Assembly: GCA_003141415.1 (NCBI GenBank)
Contig: PLLX01000181.1
Span: 3,034 to 44,885 of the forward strand
Length of the DNA: 41,852 nucleotides
Reading direction: 5' to 3'
From: Bacteroidales bacterium
Lineage (GTDB): Bacteria; Bacteroidota; Bacteroidia; Bacteroidales; VadinHA17
The translations under genes were made by a program, and so were the position numbers. Positions 7,250 to 18,759 of this stretch are shown one piece after another. How positions within the stretch are numbered: the stretch's first letter is position 1; every line of letters begins with the position of its first letter. The notes beneath the pieces are model-generated. The model was not told where the DNA came from, did no database searches, and worked only from the letters and a program-made list of their open reading frames with translations.

Positions 7250-9174
7250 TCTTTCTCAATAACCTTTAATAACTTCATCACAGCATCCTTTTCAGGAATG
7301 TTTTTCAGGACCGGAACTGTTCCCCTGTAAATATGAACCTTGCCATTGGTTGCTCCGACATATCCATAGTCGGCCCCTGCCATCTCGCCCGGACCATTTA
7401 CGATGCATCCCATTATTGCTATCTTAAGGCCTTTCATATGCCCGGTGGCCTCTTTTACCTTTTTAACAGATTCCCGGAGATCGAACTTTGTGCGTCCGCA
7501 AGTCGGGCATGAGAGATATATTGTACGGGTGATGCGTGTTTCGGTACACTGAAGAATGGAAAAAGCAAGTGAAGTGATGTCAATGAAATCAACATCCCCT
7601 GTATTAGTGATTGAAATCCCTGTAACTCTTCTGTCAAGAATGTAACGACCTAAAAGTGAAGAAGCTTTTATTTGAAGGTCTTCCAGATTTTTTTCCCGGA
7701 AAACCGGATTCAGCACTATATTATAGCTCAGGTTGTTTTCTTCAAGAGCATTGAGAAAATAATCGGCAGCGTACAACTCTTTTTCAGGATTAAAAGTGAA
7801 TATAACCAGAGTAGTATCAGGAGCAGGATCTTTAAGATATTCAATATTGAAATTAGAACCGGTCAGCAAGACATTTAATTTCTCAGATCTGTATGCACTT
7901 TCATGAAATGTCTCAGGAGAGAATAATGGGTATATTCTGTCCTTTCCCCTGTTTTCATGCCAAATCCTGTAGGGGAGTATAAGGGAAACGTTTTCAGGGA
8001 TATTTTCAGGACAATTCTTAACAATTATCAGATCGACTGAACTGTCAGTTTTTTTAATCTCACCGGTTTTTGCATCAGTGCTATAACCGGTATTCTTATA
8101 TATGACTGCATTTATTTCAGGAAAGGAGGTCATATTTGAGACTACTAATGGACCAATTATCCGCTTAAGAATTTCCGGTTTGGATGAAGGGACTTTATAA
8201 TTTAACGGTTTATCAGGGGCTTTTTGAGATATTCCCCTGGGGTAGTAGCCGGCAAGTTTTCCTGCAACAGGAATCTCTTTTTCAGGATCTTCTGATAAAG
8301 AGACTCTTATGGTATCGCCTATCCCCTCTGCCAGAAGGGCTCCGATTCCTGCAGCTGATCTGATCCTCCCGTCTTCACCTTCCCCTGCTTCAGTCACACC
8401 AAGATGAAGGGGATATGATAATTCTTCGGTTTGCATCATACTTACCAGCATCCGGGTAGCTTCAATCATTATTACTGTGTCGGATGATTTCAGTGAAAGA
8501 ACAAGATCACTGAAATTTTCTGCTTTGAATATCCTGATAAACTCCAGAGCAGAAAAAACCATTCCTTTCGGAGTATTTCCGAACCGGGTCATAATACGAT
8601 CAGAGAGGGAACCATGATTAATTCCGATACGTATCACTGTTTTATTTTCGCGGCATATATTTATCAGAGGGAGCAGTTTTGTGTGGATTCTCTCAAGTTC
8701 CTCGTTGTATTCTTTTTCAGTAAGCATATGTTTCTCAAAGGATGCTCTTTTATCAACGTAGTTCCCCGGATTGATCCTTACCTTTTCAACAAACCGGGCG
8801 GCAGTTTCTGCAACAACCGGATTAAAGTGAATATCAGCTATCAAAGGAGTTTCAAAACCGGCTCTTAGCAGCTCTTTTTTTATGACAGCAAGGTTCTCTG
8901 CCTCCCTGATGCCTTGTGCTGTCAGTCGCACATAATCAGCTCCGGCCTCAATGATCCTTATGCATTGTGCAACAGATGCTTTTGTGTCGAGTGTATCTGT
9001 ATTTGTCATTGACTGGATGCGGACAGGGTAGTCGCCGCCAAGGGGGGTGGAACCAATGAAGACAACTGAGGACTTGTATGAAGACCCCCTGTGGTCCACC
9101 TGGTAGGGGGACAAATCCGTCTTTTCTATGTTGTTTTTCATATGTTTGACTCCCCTCTTCATTCCCGTTCCCAC
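7234..9174 (-). CDS. ispG: (E)-4-hydroxy-3-methylbut-2-enyl-diphosphate synthase, long form
   Basis: IspG (GcpE) converts methylerythritol cyclodiphosphate to HMBPP in the MEP isoprenoid pathway. At 646 residues it is the long type found in Bacteroidota, Chlamydiae and plants, with a large inserted domain (about residues 300-530) between the TIM barrel and the iron-sulfur domain. Barrel motifs include [12 protein letters not shown] and [10 protein letters not shown]. The cluster ligands are visible: CPTC (about 556 and 559) and [10 protein letters not shown] (about 590). Its start overlaps the end of cysS by 16 bp. ATGs at 9174, 9162 and 9141 are all possible; conserved similarity only begins later. 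It probably shares the cysS transcript. Confidence 0.95.
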   Translation of the reverse strand: MGTGMKRGVKHMKNNIEKTDLSPYQVDHRGSSYKSSVVFIGSTPLGGDYPVRIQSMTNTDTLDTKASVAQCIRIIEAGADYVRLTAQGIREAENLAVIKKELLRAGFETPLIADIHFNPVVAETAARFVEKVRINPGNYVDKRASFEKHMLTEKEYNEELERIHTKLLPLINICRENKTVIRIGINHGSLSDRIMTRFGNTPKGMVFSALEFIRIFKAENFSDLVLSLKSSDTVIMIEATRMLVSMMQTEELSYPLHLGVTEAGEGEDGRIRSAAGIGALLAEGIGDTIRVSLSEDPEKEIPVAGKLAGYYPRGISQKAPDKPLNYKVPSSKPEILKRIIGPLVVSNMTSFPEINAVIYKNTGYSTDAKTGEIKKTDSSVDLIIVKNCPENIPENVSLILPYRIWHENRGKDRIYPLFSPETFHESAYRSEKLNVLLTGSNFNIEYLKDPAPDTTLVIFTFNPEKELYAADYFLNALEENNLSYNIVLNPVFREKNLEDLQIKASSLLGRYILDRRVTGISITNTGDVDFIDITSLAFSILQCTETRITRTIYLSCPTCGRTKFDLRESVKKVKEATGHMKGLKIAIMGCIVNGPGEMAGADYGYVGATNGKVHIYRGTVPVLKNIPEKDAVMKLLKVIEKDQASL

Positions 9175-10631
9175 TCTGCCCCCTCTTTCAGATCCTTTAA
9201 TACTACCCCTGCACTTTTCAATTCAGTTCGTATTTTATCTGAGGTGGGCCAGTCTTTATTATTTTTTGCTGCCTGTCTTAAATCAATAATAATCTTCATC
9301 AGGTCACCTGTCAGCTTTTCATTACCTATCGAGGCAGATTCATCTTTTAATCCAAGAATCTCAAACACAAATGTGCTGAAAAGCGCTTTTAATGATTCAT
9401 GACCTGGAACATCAATTTTTTCTGTTCCGTCAATAACTGAATTGACAATTCTCACTCCTTCAAAAAGATGAGACAATAACATAGGGCTATTAAGATCATC
9501 ATCGAGTGCCTCATAGCATTTTTCTTTCAGTTTGATGACATCAATTGTTGAATTATCTGATGGCTTTAGTTTGTCAAGAGACTCTACAGCTTTCATCAGT
9601 TTCTGGAAACCTTTTTCAGCTGCCTGAAGAGCCTCATTGGAGAAATCAATGGTGCTGCGATAATGAGCCTGCAGGATGAAAAACCTGATGGTCATTGGCG
9701 AATAGGCCTGAACTAATAAAGGATGATCACCTGTGAAAAGCTGATCGAGCGTAATAAAATTGCCAAGTGAGCGGGCCATCTTCTGACCATTGATGGTGAT
9801 CATATTATTATGCATCCAGTAATGAACTGTTTCTTTACCGAGTGCAGCAGTTGACTGGGCTATCTCGCATTCATGATGAGGAAACATAAGATCCATTCCA
9901 CCTCCGTGAATATCAAACTCTTCACCAAGATATTTGATACTCATGGCAGAACATTCCAGGTGCCATCCGGGGAAACCATCACTCCATGGAGATGGCCATC
10001 TCATAAGGTGTTCAGGGCTGGCCTTTTTCCAGACAGCAAAATCGAATGGATTTCGTTTTTCATCACGGCCTTCGATATCACGGGTGTTACTGATGAGGTC
10101 ATCTAAAACTCTTCCTGAAAGTTTACCATATTGATATTTCTGATTATATTTTAATATATCAAAATATACGGAGCCGTTTGATTCGTAAGCATATCCGCTC
10201 TTAATCAGCACTTTAATGAGTTCAATCTGTTCGATTATATGTCCGCTTGCTCTTGGTTCAATTGAAGGGGACAGCGTATTAAGCTGATCCATGTTTTTAT
10301 GGTATGTATTCACATATTTCTGCACAACCTCCATGGGTTCTATCTGTTCCTGTCTCGCTTTCTTTTCAATACGATCTTCTCCTTCTCCAAGGGTCTCATT
10401 TTCAAGATGTCCAACATCTGTTATGTTTCTGACATATCGTACTTTATACCCAAGATGTGTCAGATAGCGGAACAGCAAATCGAATGTTATTGCAGGGCGT
10501 GCATGCCCCAGATGGGCATGACTGTAGACGGTAGGACCGCATACATAGATACCAACAAATGGCAGGTGAATCGGGATGAAAAGTTCTTTCTTCTTCGAAA
10601 GGGTGTTATAGATGAAAAGGTTGTTCTGCAT
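9159..10631 (-). CDS. cysS: Cysteinyl-tRNA synthetase
   Basis: This class I synthetase of 490 residues charges tRNA-Cys. It has the zinc/active-site Cys in [12 protein letters not shown] (Cys31), the HIGH-type motif HLGHA (40-44), the zinc-binding GWHLECSAM segment, [18 protein letters not shown], and the KMSKS-type motif KMARS in [12 protein letters not shown]. The length is normal. It is upstream of and overlaps ispG, so the two probably form an operon. On the minus strand TATTTTTG (10652-10659) could be its -7 box. Confidence 0.97.
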   Translation of the reverse strand: MQNNLFIYNTLSKKKELFIPIHLPFVGIYVCGPTVYSHAHLGHARPAITFDLLFRYLTHLGYKVRYVRNITDVGHLENETLGEGEDRIEKKARQEQIEPMEVVQKYVNTYHKNMDQLNTLSPSIEPRASGHIIEQIELIKVLIKSGYAYESNGSVYFDILKYNQKYQYGKLSGRVLDDLISNTRDIEGRDEKRNPFDFAVWKKASPEHLMRWPSPWSDGFPGWHLECSAMSIKYLGEEFDIHGGGMDLMFPHHECEIAQSTAALGKETVHYWMHNNMITINGQKMARSLGNFITLDQLFTGDHPLLVQAYSPMTIRFFILQAHYRSTIDFSNEALQAAEKGFQKLMKAVESLDKLKPSDNSTIDVIKLKEKCYEALDDDLNSPMLLSHLFEGVRIVNSVIDGTEKIDVPGHESLKALFSTFVFEILGLKDESASIGNEKLTGDLMKIIIDLRQAAKNNKDWPTSDKIRTELKSAGVVLKDLKEGAEWERE

Positions 10632-10651
10632 TATGTAACTGTTTGGTAAGA

Positions 10652-10659
10652 CAAAAATA
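10652..10659 (-). promoter_or_regulatory. Possible -7 promoter box for cysS-ispG
   Basis: The minus strand reads TATTTTTG, matching TAnnTTTG, about 20 nt before the cysS ATG. No TTTG at the -33 distance is clear, so this is a weak call. Confidence 0.4.
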
Positions 10660-10727
10660 AGGTAAATTTTTATTTAATCGGGGCGCTGCCCCAAACTCTA
10701 TTCATTAGTGAATTTGAAATTGATCTC

Positions 10728-11134
10728 GTTCATTTCTTTTGCTCCTCCAAAAGAAATGAACCAAAGAAAAGGAGTCCGGGAATGCCAACTTCAGATAAAA
10801 CGGGCGCCTGCTACACAAGCCTTGATGGCGCAACCGTTTTATCTGAAGTTCACACCATTTCCGGTTTCCCCTCGCGCCGTAATTTAGAATACTTTGTAAC
10901 ATTATGTTTGTTGGTTGGATTTTCAAATGGCCTCAGAGAATTTTGGGATTAAGCTACTGTTTTGAGGCTTGCTGTGATGGCTTTAAGTAAGCAATACTGT
11001 TTGAGGAGGATCCGCCAGCTGGCGGAGACGACGAGTTGTATTGCTTGGGCAAGCTGAAAAACAGGAGCCCCAAAATTCTCTGCAGCCTTGATTTTTCTTT
11101 GGTTACTTTCTTTTTATCAAGAAAAAGAAAGTAA
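10728..11134. repeat. Composite foldback element with nested hairpins
   Basis: About 400 bp without a credible gene, made of ordered inverted repeats. Left end hairpin: GTTCATTTCTTTTG (10728-10741) with its perfect complement at 10748-10761. Right end hairpin: TTACTTTCTTTTT (11103-11115) with its complement at 11122-11134. AACCAAAGAAAA (10759-10770) and TTTTCTTTGGTT (11093-11104) form a 12-bp inverted repeat tying the two ends. Inside are a perfect 17-bp arm pair (10787-10803 / 10834-10850) and a long hairpin with arms 10934-10947 / 11069-11082, AAGCAATAC / GTATTGCTT, and an apical 16-bp palindrome at 11011-11026. No transposase and no clear target duplication are seen. The 73-residue ORF across it has no recognisable features. 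Confidence 0.75.
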
Positions 11135-11144
11135 TATATTAAAT

Positions 11145-11175
11145 TTTGTATTTTAAAAAATACTTTTTACCTTTG
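11145..11175 (+). promoter_or_regulatory. Promoter of the met operon (Bacteroidota sigma-A type)
   Basis: TTTG at 11145-11148, a 19-nt spacer, then TACCTTTG at 11168-11175 match the Bacteroidota -33/-7 consensus fully. Transcription should begin near 11182, about 35 nt before the riboswitch. Confidence 0.75.
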
Positions 11176-11216
11176 ACCCCACAAATCAAATATTCCTTCC
11201 TTTAAAGGGTGTTTGG

Positions 11217-11329
11217 TTTTTATTAAGAAGGGTGAAGAGATTAGGCTCTGCGAAACCCTGGCAACCAATCCTGAAGTTTAGGAGAACGGTGCCAAAACCT
11301 AATCCCGGAAAGACGGGAGATGATAAAAA
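11217..11329 (+). ncRNA. SAM-I (S-box) riboswitch
   Basis: The segment fits the SAM-I aptamer. P1: TTTTTATTA (11217-11225) with TGATAAAAA (11321-11329), nine pairs including one G-U. P2 with kink-turn: GGGTGAAGAG...CTCT followed by GCGAAACCC. The conserved GGCAACC comes next, then a P3 hairpin with TCCT...AGGA, GGTGCCAAAACC, and P4 CCCG-GAAAGA-CGGG followed by AGATGATAA. The family represses methionine and SAM genes when SAM binds. It lies between the promoter and metY in the sense orientation, so it should control metY-hom-metH-metF. No U-tract terminator follows directly, so control may be translational or may act through the downstream leader ORF and hairpins. Confidence 0.9.
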
Positions 11330-11344
11330 TTTAACACGGAAACC

Positions 11345-11413
11345 ATGAATTCAATTCATTTAACACACAACAACTTTATCATGCCGCTCATGCCTATGTG
11401 CATGTGCCGGTAA
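11345..11413 (+). CDS. Candidate Met/Cys-rich leader peptide (22 aa)
   Basis: An ATG ORF of 22 codons lies between the SAM riboswitch and metY. Its product ends NNFIMPLMPMCMCR and then TAA: four Met and two Cys among the last ten residues (five Met and two Cys in all). That is far more Met/Cys than chance would give and is what a ribosome-stalling attenuator for methionine and sulfur genes would look like. The start codon lies in a palindrome (ATGAATT-C-AATTCAT, 11345-11359). The stop region CCGGT (11407-11411) can pair with ACCGG at 11452-11456. I do not recall a named family for it. Translation is unproven. Confidence 0.6.
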   Translation: MNSIHLTHNNFIMPLMPMCMCR

Positions 11414-11451
11414 TAGCTTTGATTTGCAATCAGTCATTTTCTCAGTTAACA

Positions 11452-11492
11452 ACCGGAAATCCTTGAGAGATACCTGTATCTGTCTGTCCGGT
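11452..11492 (+). promoter_or_regulatory. Candidate attenuator hairpin before metY
   Basis: ACCGGA (11452-11457) pairs with TCCGGT (11487-11492), enclosing a second stem AGATA-CCTG-TATCT (11468-11481). The 5' arm could instead pair with CCGGT at the end of the leader ORF (11407-11411), so the two structures exclude each other, and a ribosome on the leader ORF would decide between them. The following tract is A/T-rich but not a clean U-run, so this may be an RBS or initiation control rather than a terminator. Confidence 0.45.
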
Positions 11493-11512
11493 ATTGATAA
11501 AATTTAAAATAA

Positions 11513-12823
<1,311 letters not shown>

Positions 12824-12825
12824 AA

Positions 12826-14079
12826 ATGACACAGGAAAAATTAAGAATTGGTTTATTCGGCTACGGCTGCGTTGGTCAGGGACTACACGATGTGCTGAAC
12901 AGCAGTAAAGGGTTCAAAGCCGATATTGTGAAGATTTGTGTTAAAGATCGCACAAAAATGAGAAGGATCCCAATGACAAACTTTACATTCGATAAAAATG
13001 ATATCCTGAATGATTCTTCAATCAATCTTGTTGTTGAGTTAATTGATGACGCAGATGAAGCATTCAATATAGTTACAACTGCGATGAGAAGCGGGAAAAA
13101 TGTTGTGACTGCCAATAAGATGATGGTGGCCAAACATTTTAAGGAGCTGGTTGAGATGCAGTCAAAGTATAAAGTATCCCTACTCTATGAGGCCTCGGCA
13201 GGAGCAAGTATTCCAATTATACGGAATCTCGAGGAATATTACGATAATGAACTTCTGTACTCTTTGCGTGGAATTCTTAACGGAACCACAAATTATATCC
13301 TCACAAAAATGCATAATGAGGGATTACCCTATGCGGAAGCATTGAAAGAAGCACAGGAAAAAGGTTTTGCAGAATCCGATCCGACTCTTGATGTTGAAGG
13401 CTGGGATGCAAAATACAAACTTTGTATAATTACCGGTCATGCATACGGGCTGTTTCTTGAACCGGAACAAGTCTTTCATTATGGGATCAATACAATTTCA
13501 AAATTTGATATCCAGTATGCAAAAGAAAAAGGCTTTAAGATTAAGCTGGTACCATTTGTCGGCAAGACAAATGAGAACACAATAACCAGTTTCGTTCTTC
13601 CGCGGTTTATTTCTTCCGATAAATATCTCTATAATGTAGATAATGAATATAATGGAGTAATTACAGAGGCAGCGTTTGCTGATAAACAATTTTTCAGTGG
13701 AAAAGGAGCGGGTGGTCATGCAACGGGTAGCGCAGTATTGTCGGACATATCCGCGAACTCATATGGTTACAGGTATGAATATAAAAAGTTTCAGCAGGGA
13801 ACAGTATCTAAATACACCCGCGACTTTAAACTGGAGGTATACTTAAGGTATAATGATGAAAAGGATAAGGAATTATTTGGATTTGAAGAAGTGTCGGAAT
13901 ACTTTAGCGGGAGATTTTATAAGTATGTCATCGGAGTGGTGAATCTTGAAAGACTTTACAGTTTAAGGGAACAACTTCGAAATCTGGATGTTTTTATAGT
14001 GAATACCGGAAGAAAAATCAACCCCCCAACTCTCCAAATGGGGGTAGAACATAAGGAAAGAGATCAAAATTTAGGATAA
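12826..14079 (+). CDS. hom: Homoserine dehydrogenase
   Basis: This 417-residue enzyme reduces aspartate semialdehyde to homoserine. The NAD(P)-binding GYGCVGQG is at residues 12-19, ANKMM follows in the Rossmann half, and the catalytic domain shows GILNGTTNYILTKM and the DPTLDVEGWDAKYKL segment with its substrate-binding acidic residues. It is monofunctional (no aspartokinase). The last 22 or so codons, from INPPTLQMG onward, are encoded by a copy of the window's C/G-tract repeat (14018-14047 closely matches 20621-20650), so the C-terminal tail is probably not ancestral. It lies 2 bp after metY and is surely in the same operon, supplying the homoserine that MetY uses after acylation. Confidence 0.94.
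   Translation: MTQEKLRIGLFGYGCVGQGLHDVLNSSKGFKADIVKICVKDRTKMRRIPMTNFTFDKNDILNDSSINLVVELIDDADEAFNIVTTAMRSGKNVVTANKMMVAKHFKELVEMQSKYKVSLLYEASAGASIPIIRNLEEYYDNELLYSLRGILNGTTNYILTKMHNEGLPYAEALKEAQEKGFAESDPTLDVEGWDAKYKLCIITGHAYGLFLEPEQVFHYGINTISKFDIQYAKEKGFKIKLVPFVGKTNENTITSFVLPRFISSDKYLYNVDNEYNGVITEAAFADKQFFSGKGAGGHATGSAVLSDISANSYGYRYEYKKFQQGTVSKYTRDFKLEVYLRYNDEKDKELFGFEEVSEYFSGRFYKYVIGVVNLERLYSLREQLRNLDVFIVNTGRKINPPTLQMGVEHKERDQNLG
14018..14047. repeat. C/G-tract repeat copy inside the 3' end of hom
   Basis: The 30 bases here and those at 20621-20650 are nearly the same: TCAACCCCCCAAC, a short TCTC-containing linker, then ATGGGGG and TAG. In hom the TAG is out of frame, so reading continues to TAA at 14077. 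Other copies are intergenic. Confidence 0.7.
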
Positions 14080-14084
14080 AAAGA

Positions 14085-14092
14085 TAACTTTG
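14085..14092 (+). promoter_or_regulatory. Possible internal -7 box before metH
   Basis: TAACTTTG in the 50-bp hom-metH gap fits TAnnTTTG. No proper -33 TTTG is present at the expected distance. It could give metH and metF some expression independent of the riboswitch. Confidence 0.3.
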
Positions 14093-14129
14093 TGCCATAA
14101 AATGCCTTGTACACTAATATCATAGCAAA

Positions 14130-17100
14130 TTGAAACAAAAACTTGAAGATATAATTCAGCAAAAGATCCTCATCCTCGATGGAGCGATGGGTACCATGAT
14201 CCAGAAGCACAGACTTCTGGAAAATGATTACCGTGGTAATGAGTTCAGAGATCATCCAAAGCTCCAGAAAGGGAATAACGATCTTCTGTCTATCACGAAA
14301 CCAGAAATAATTAAAGGAATACACCGGCAATATCTTGAAGCAGGTGCAGATATAATTACAACAAACACATTCAATTCAAACAGGATCTCCATGTCGGATT
14401 ATGGAATGGAGGACCAGGTTTATAATTTTAACCTTCAGTCGGCTCATCTGGCTGCTGAAGCAATTACTGAATTTGAAAATTCCAATGAACCGGAAGAGCA
14501 TTTTATAGCAGGAACCCTGGGCCCAACAAACCGCACTGCTTCAATGTCTTCAGATGTCAATGATCCGGGTGCCAGAGCTATATCTTTTGATGAACTGGTT
14601 TATGCTTATTCTGAGCAAGCCCGCGGGCTCATTGATGGCGGTGTAAATATCCTTCTTGTTGAGACAATATTTGATGTTCTGAACTGCAAGGCTGCTTTAT
14701 TCGCAATTGATTCGGTGTTTGAGGAAAAAGGGATAACCCTTCCTGTTATGGTATCAGGTACAATTACTGATGCAAGCGGGAGGACATTAACGGGTCAGAC
14801 TCTCGAAGCATTCATGGTATCTGTTTCACATTTTCCTCTCTTCAGCATAGGACTGAACTGCGCCCTTGGCGCTGAACAGCTGCGCCCATTTGTTGAAGAA
14901 TTATCACTGAAGTCGGAGTTTTATGTTTCGGTCCATCCAAATGCCGGCCTTCCAAACCAGTTTGGCGAATATGATCAGACAGCATCATTTATGTCCTTAA
15001 TTGCAGAGGATTTTATGAAAGAGGGATGGGTTAACATTATCGGAGGCTGTTGCGGTACAACTCCTCAGCATATCCGGAAAATTGCGGAGGCATCAGTACA
15101 CTATAAACCAAGAGTAAAGCCTGAAATTAAGAAATATACCAGGCTCAGTGGTCTTGAGGTTCTGACAATTACACCTGAGACCAACTTTGTGAATATAGGT
15201 GAACGGACCAATGTATCAGGATCAATAAAATTTGCAAGACTTATAAGGGAAGAAAAATATGATGAGGCACTCGCAATTGCACGGAACCAGGTTGAAGGAG
15301 GAGCGCAGATAATTGATATTTGCATGGATGAAGCTATGCTTGATTCGGAAAAAGCAATGGTGAGGTTTGTTAATCTTATCATGGCAGAGCCTGATATCTC
15401 AAAGCTTCCGCTGATGATTGATTCTTCGCGCTGGAATACGATCGAATCAGCACTTAAATGTATACAGGGGAAATCAATTGTAAATTCTATCAGCCTGAAG
15501 GAAGGTGAAAAGGTCTTTCTTGAACATGCCCGCACACTAAGGAAATATGGGGCTGCTGCCGTAGTCATGTTATTTGACGAATCCGGTCAGGCTGACACAT
15601 TGGCAAAAAGAATCAGTGTTGCTGAAAGATGTTATCGCCTTCTTGTTGACAAACTGGCATTCCCGCCTGAAGATATAATATTCGATCCTAATGTACTGGC
15701 TATAGCAACCGGGATTGAAGAACATAATAACTATGCAATAGATTTCATTAAAACGACAGAATGGATTAAGCAGAACCTTCCTTATGCCAGAGTGAGCGGT
15801 GGAATAAGCAATCTCTCATTTTCATTCCGTGGTACTGACAAAGTTCGCGAAGCAATACATTCAGTCTTTCTGTTTTATGCCATTAAAGCCGGACTGGATA
15901 TGGGTATTGTTAATCCTGGTATGTTGCAGGTTTACACTGAAATACAGCCTGACCTTCTTCACCTTATTGAAGATGTTGTGCTTAACAGGAGAAAAGATTC
16001 CACTGAAAGACTTGTGAAGTTTGCTGAAGGTATAAAGAACGAAGGAAAGAAAGAGGAGAAGGAGGATGCCTGGCGTCAGCTCGGGGTTATTGATCGTATT
16101 AAGCATTCTCTGATCAGGGGTCTCGATGAATTTATTGAAAAAGATGTTGAGGAGGCCAGGCCTCTTTTCAGCCGGTCAATTGAGCTGATTGAAGGGCCCT
16201 TAATGGGAGGGATGAATGAAGTAGGAGATCTTTTCGGATCAGGTAAGATGTTCCTTCCGCAGGTTGTAAAGAGCGCCAGGGTGATGAAAAAGGCAGTTTC
16301 AAAGCTTGCTCCATATATTGAAAAAGAGAGTGAAGGACAGGCGAAAAAAATTGCAGGGAAAGTTCTTCTTGCGACTGTCAAAGGAGATGTTCATGATATC
16401 GGAAAGAATATCGTTGGTGTTGTATTGTCATGTAACAACTATGAGATAATTGATCTTGGAGTTATGGTACCGGCTGAAAAGATCATTGATATCGCTATTA
16501 ACGAAAAAGTTGATATTATAGGTCTAAGCGGATTGATAACCCCGTCTCTCGAGGAGATGGTTCATGTTGCTTCAGAAATGGAACGGAGAAAAATCACACT
16601 CCCCCTGCTTATTGGAGGGGCTACAACTTCCGAGATCCATGCCGCTGTAAAAGTCGCACCGGCATATTCAAATAGCGTTATTCATGTTAAAGATGCTTCA
16701 AAGGCAGCAGGAGTTCTCTCATCACTGCTTCAGAAAGACAACAGTACTTATGTTGCGTCAGTAAAAGCAAAGTATAAAAAGATGCGGGAGGATCATAGTT
16801 CGCGTCAGACAATAAGGAATCTTCTTTCATTAAAAGAAGCCAGGGGGAACAAATACTTTACTGACTGGCAAACTATTAAGCTTTTTGAACCGGAAAAACC
16901 AGGGCTTCATATTTTCCACGATATTGATCTTAATGTACTTAAGAGTTATATCGATTGGACATACTTTTTCTTTGCGTGGAAGTTATCGGGTAAATACCCT
17001 GGAATTTTCAGTGATCCGGTAAAAGGTGCTGAGGCAAAGAAGTTGTTTGATGATGCACAAATGTATCTGAAGAAAGTTATTGATCAAAAGCTTCTTACAG

Positions 17101-17780
17101 CTAAAGCTGTTTTTGGATTATTCCCCGCGGTTTCTGATGGTGATGATGTTAAGGTCTTTTCGGATAAAAGTAAAAAGAAGTTAAAATTTGTTTTCAGGTT
17201 TTTAAGGAACCAGGAGCCAAAAGAAAAAGGTGTTCCCAATCTCTCTCTGTCCGATTATGTTGCTCCGGAAGGAGCCGGACCGGATGATTGGATAGGGGCT
17301 TTTGTAGTCACAGCAGATATTGATAATGATGCGTTTAGAAAGTATAAAGAAGATGATTATGCTACAATTATGATCAGGATACTCAGTGATCGTCTTGCTG
17401 AGGCTGCAGCTGAATGGCTTCATGAAAAGATACGGAGAGAATACTGGGGTTATGCAAAACATGAGAATCTTACTATTGATGAGATGCTTAAACTGAAGTA
17501 CAAGGGTATAAGACCGGCTCCGGGTTACCCTGCCTGTCCCGATCATACGGAAAAACAGGTTATTTTTGATCTTCTGGGAGCAGAAAAAGCGATAGGTGCC
17601 GCACTCACCGAAAACTTTGCTATGATGCCACCGGCATCAGTAAGCGGGTATATTTTTTCACATCCCGGATCGACATATTTTAATTTAGGAAAGATAAACT
17701 CTGATCAGTTGAAAGATTATGCAAAAAGGAAGAATTTTACAAACGATGAAGCTGCAAAATGGCTCTCTCCAAATTTATGA
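14130..17780 (+). CDS. metH: Cobalamin-dependent methionine synthase
   Basis: This 1216-residue modular enzyme transfers the methyl group of 5-methyl-tetrahydrofolate to homocysteine through B12. Modules in order: a homocysteine domain with zinc cysteines in GLNCALG (Cys244) and GGCCGTTP (Cys307 and 308); a pterin domain with [11 protein letters not shown]; the helical cap; the B12 domain with [10 protein letters not shown] (about 751-760), whose His is the lower cobalt ligand; and the reactivation domain with [12 protein letters not shown] (about 1128). The full domain set means it can be reactivated with SAM. The start is a TTG at 14130, since no ATG precedes the conserved DGAMGTMIQ in frame. 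It is 50 bp after hom. Confidence 0.96.
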   Translation: MKQKLEDIIQQKILILDGAMGTMIQKHRLLENDYRGNEFRDHPKLQKGNNDLLSITKPEIIKGIHRQYLEAGADIITTNTFNSNRISMSDYGMEDQVYNFNLQSAHLAAEAITEFENSNEPEEHFIAGTLGPTNRTASMSSDVNDPGARAISFDELVYAYSEQARGLIDGGVNILLVETIFDVLNCKAALFAIDSVFEEKGITLPVMVSGTITDASGRTLTGQTLEAFMVSVSHFPLFSIGLNCALGAEQLRPFVEELSLKSEFYVSVHPNAGLPNQFGEYDQTASFMSLIAEDFMKEGWVNIIGGCCGTTPQHIRKIAEASVHYKPRVKPEIKKYTRLSGLEVLTITPETNFVNIGERTNVSGSIKFARLIREEKYDEALAIARNQVEGGAQIIDICMDEAMLDSEKAMVRFVNLIMAEPDISKLPLMIDSSRWNTIESALKCIQGKSIVNSISLKEGEKVFLEHARTLRKYGAAAVVMLFDESGQADTLAKRISVAERCYRLLVDKLAFPPEDIIFDPNVLAIATGIEEHNNYAIDFIKTTEWIKQNLPYARVSGGISNLSFSFRGTDKVREAIHSVFLFYAIKAGLDMGIVNPGMLQVYTEIQPDLLHLIEDVVLNRRKDSTERLVKFAEGIKNEGKKEEKEDAWRQLGVIDRIKHSLIRGLDEFIEKDVEEARPLFSRSIELIEGPLMGGMNEVGDLFGSGKMFLPQVVKSARVMKKAVSKLAPYIEKESEGQAKKIAGKVLLATVKGDVHDIGKNIVGVVLSCNNYEIIDLGVMVPAEKIIDIAINEKVDIIGLSGLITPSLEEMVHVASEMERRKITLPLLIGGATTSEIHAAVKVAPAYSNSVIHVKDASKAAGVLSSLLQKDNSTYVASVKAKYKKMREDHSSRQTIRNLLSLKEARGNKYFTDWQTIKLFEPEKPGLHIFHDIDLNVLKSYIDWTYFFFAWKLSGKYPGIFSDPVKGAEAKKLFDDAQMYLKKVIDQKLLTAKAVFGLFPAVSDGDDVKVFSDKSKKKLKFVFRFLRNQEPKEKGVPNLSLSDYVAPEGAGPDDWIGAFVVTADIDNDAFRKYKEDDYATIMIRILSDRLAEAAAEWLHEKIRREYWGYAKHENLTIDEMLKLKYKGIRPAPGYPACPDHTEKQVIFDLLGAEKAIGAALTENFAMMPPASVSGYIFSHPGSTYFNLGKINSDQLKDYAKRKNFTNDEAAKWLSPNL

Positions 17781-17792
17781 TATCACTCTGAA

Positions 17793-18746
17793 ATGACTGT
17801 AATAGAAAAGATTAACAACGCAAAAGGACCATTATTCACATTTGAACTCCTTCCTCCCCTGAAAGGCCATAGCATCGAGAGAACTTATGCAGCCATTGAC
17901 AGGTTAATTGAGTATCAACCAGCTTATATTAACTTCACGTCTCACCGGAATGAAACCATTTTGAGGGAAAGGCCCGATGGCCTTCTTGAGAAGAGAGTGG
18001 TTCGTCTGCGTCCCGGAACATTTGCCCTTGCAGCCGCTGTCAAATATAAGTACAACATACTTGTGGTCCCTCATGTTCTATGTGGGGGCTTTACTAAGGA
18101 GGAGACAGAGAACGTACTTATTGAGATGAGATTCCTGGGCATAGATGATGTTCTCGCATTAAGGGGTGATCCACAGAAAGGAAGCCGGGCATTTATTCCT
18201 GAGAAGAATGGTCATACTCATACATATGAACTTGTTCAGCAGATTGTTGACATGAACAAAGGTAAGTATCTTGAGGATAATCTTGAAAATGCTGATCCTA
18301 CAAATTTTTGCATTGGAGTGGCAGGTTATCCCGAGAAACATTTTGAAGCTGCTAACAGGCTGGTAGATATGGAGAACCTGAAACGGAAGGTTGATGAAGG
18401 GGCGAGTTATATTGTAACCCAAATGTTTTTTGATAATAACAGATTTTGCAGATTCAGGGACGAGTGCAGAAAGATAGGTATTGCAGTTCCGATAATACCG
18501 GGTATTAAACCCATCTCAGCGTTGAATGATATTAAGCTGCTTCCTCAGACATTTCATATAGATCTGCCAAATGATCTCTTTACTGCTGTAAAAAAATGTA
18601 AAAATGACTGTGAGGCAAGAGAGGCTGGAATAGAATGGGCCGTGGCGCAATCCAGGGAATTAATTAAGATGGGGGTTCCGGGTATCCATTATTACACCTT
18701 AGGGAGGTCTGATAATATCGCAAGGATAGTGAAATCGTCTTTCTAG
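17793..18746 (+). CDS. metF: 5,10-methylenetetrahydrofolate reductase
   Basis: This 317-residue flavoprotein reduces methylene-THF to methyl-THF, the methyl donor for MetH directly upstream (12-bp gap). The TIM-barrel family pattern is visible: FTFELLPPLKG with the catalytic Glu near the start, the DVLALRGDPQKG loop, a CIGVAGYPEKH segment, and ASYIVTQMFFDN followed by IPIIPGIKPI. The length is slightly above the enterobacterial enzyme, as usual in Bacteroidota. It is the last gene of the SAM-riboswitch operon and converges on metK. Confidence 0.95.
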   Translation: MTVIEKINNAKGPLFTFELLPPLKGHSIERTYAAIDRLIEYQPAYINFTSHRNETILRERPDGLLEKRVVRLRPGTFALAAAVKYKYNILVVPHVLCGGFTKEETENVLIEMRFLGIDDVLALRGDPQKGSRAFIPEKNGHTHTYELVQQIVDMNKGKYLEDNLENADPTNFCIGVAGYPEKHFEAANRLVDMENLKRKVDEGASYIVTQMFFDNNRFCRFRDECRKIGIAVPIIPGIKPISALNDIKLLPQTFHIDLPNDLFTAVKKCKNDCEAREAGIEWAVAQSRELIKMGVPGIHYYTLGRSDNIARIVKSSF

Positions 18747-18759
18747 AACAAGCTGATGA

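Noticed and set aside
10705-10926. 73-residue ORF on the minus strand
   Set aside because: It spans hairpin arms of the foldback element and has no recognisable domain.
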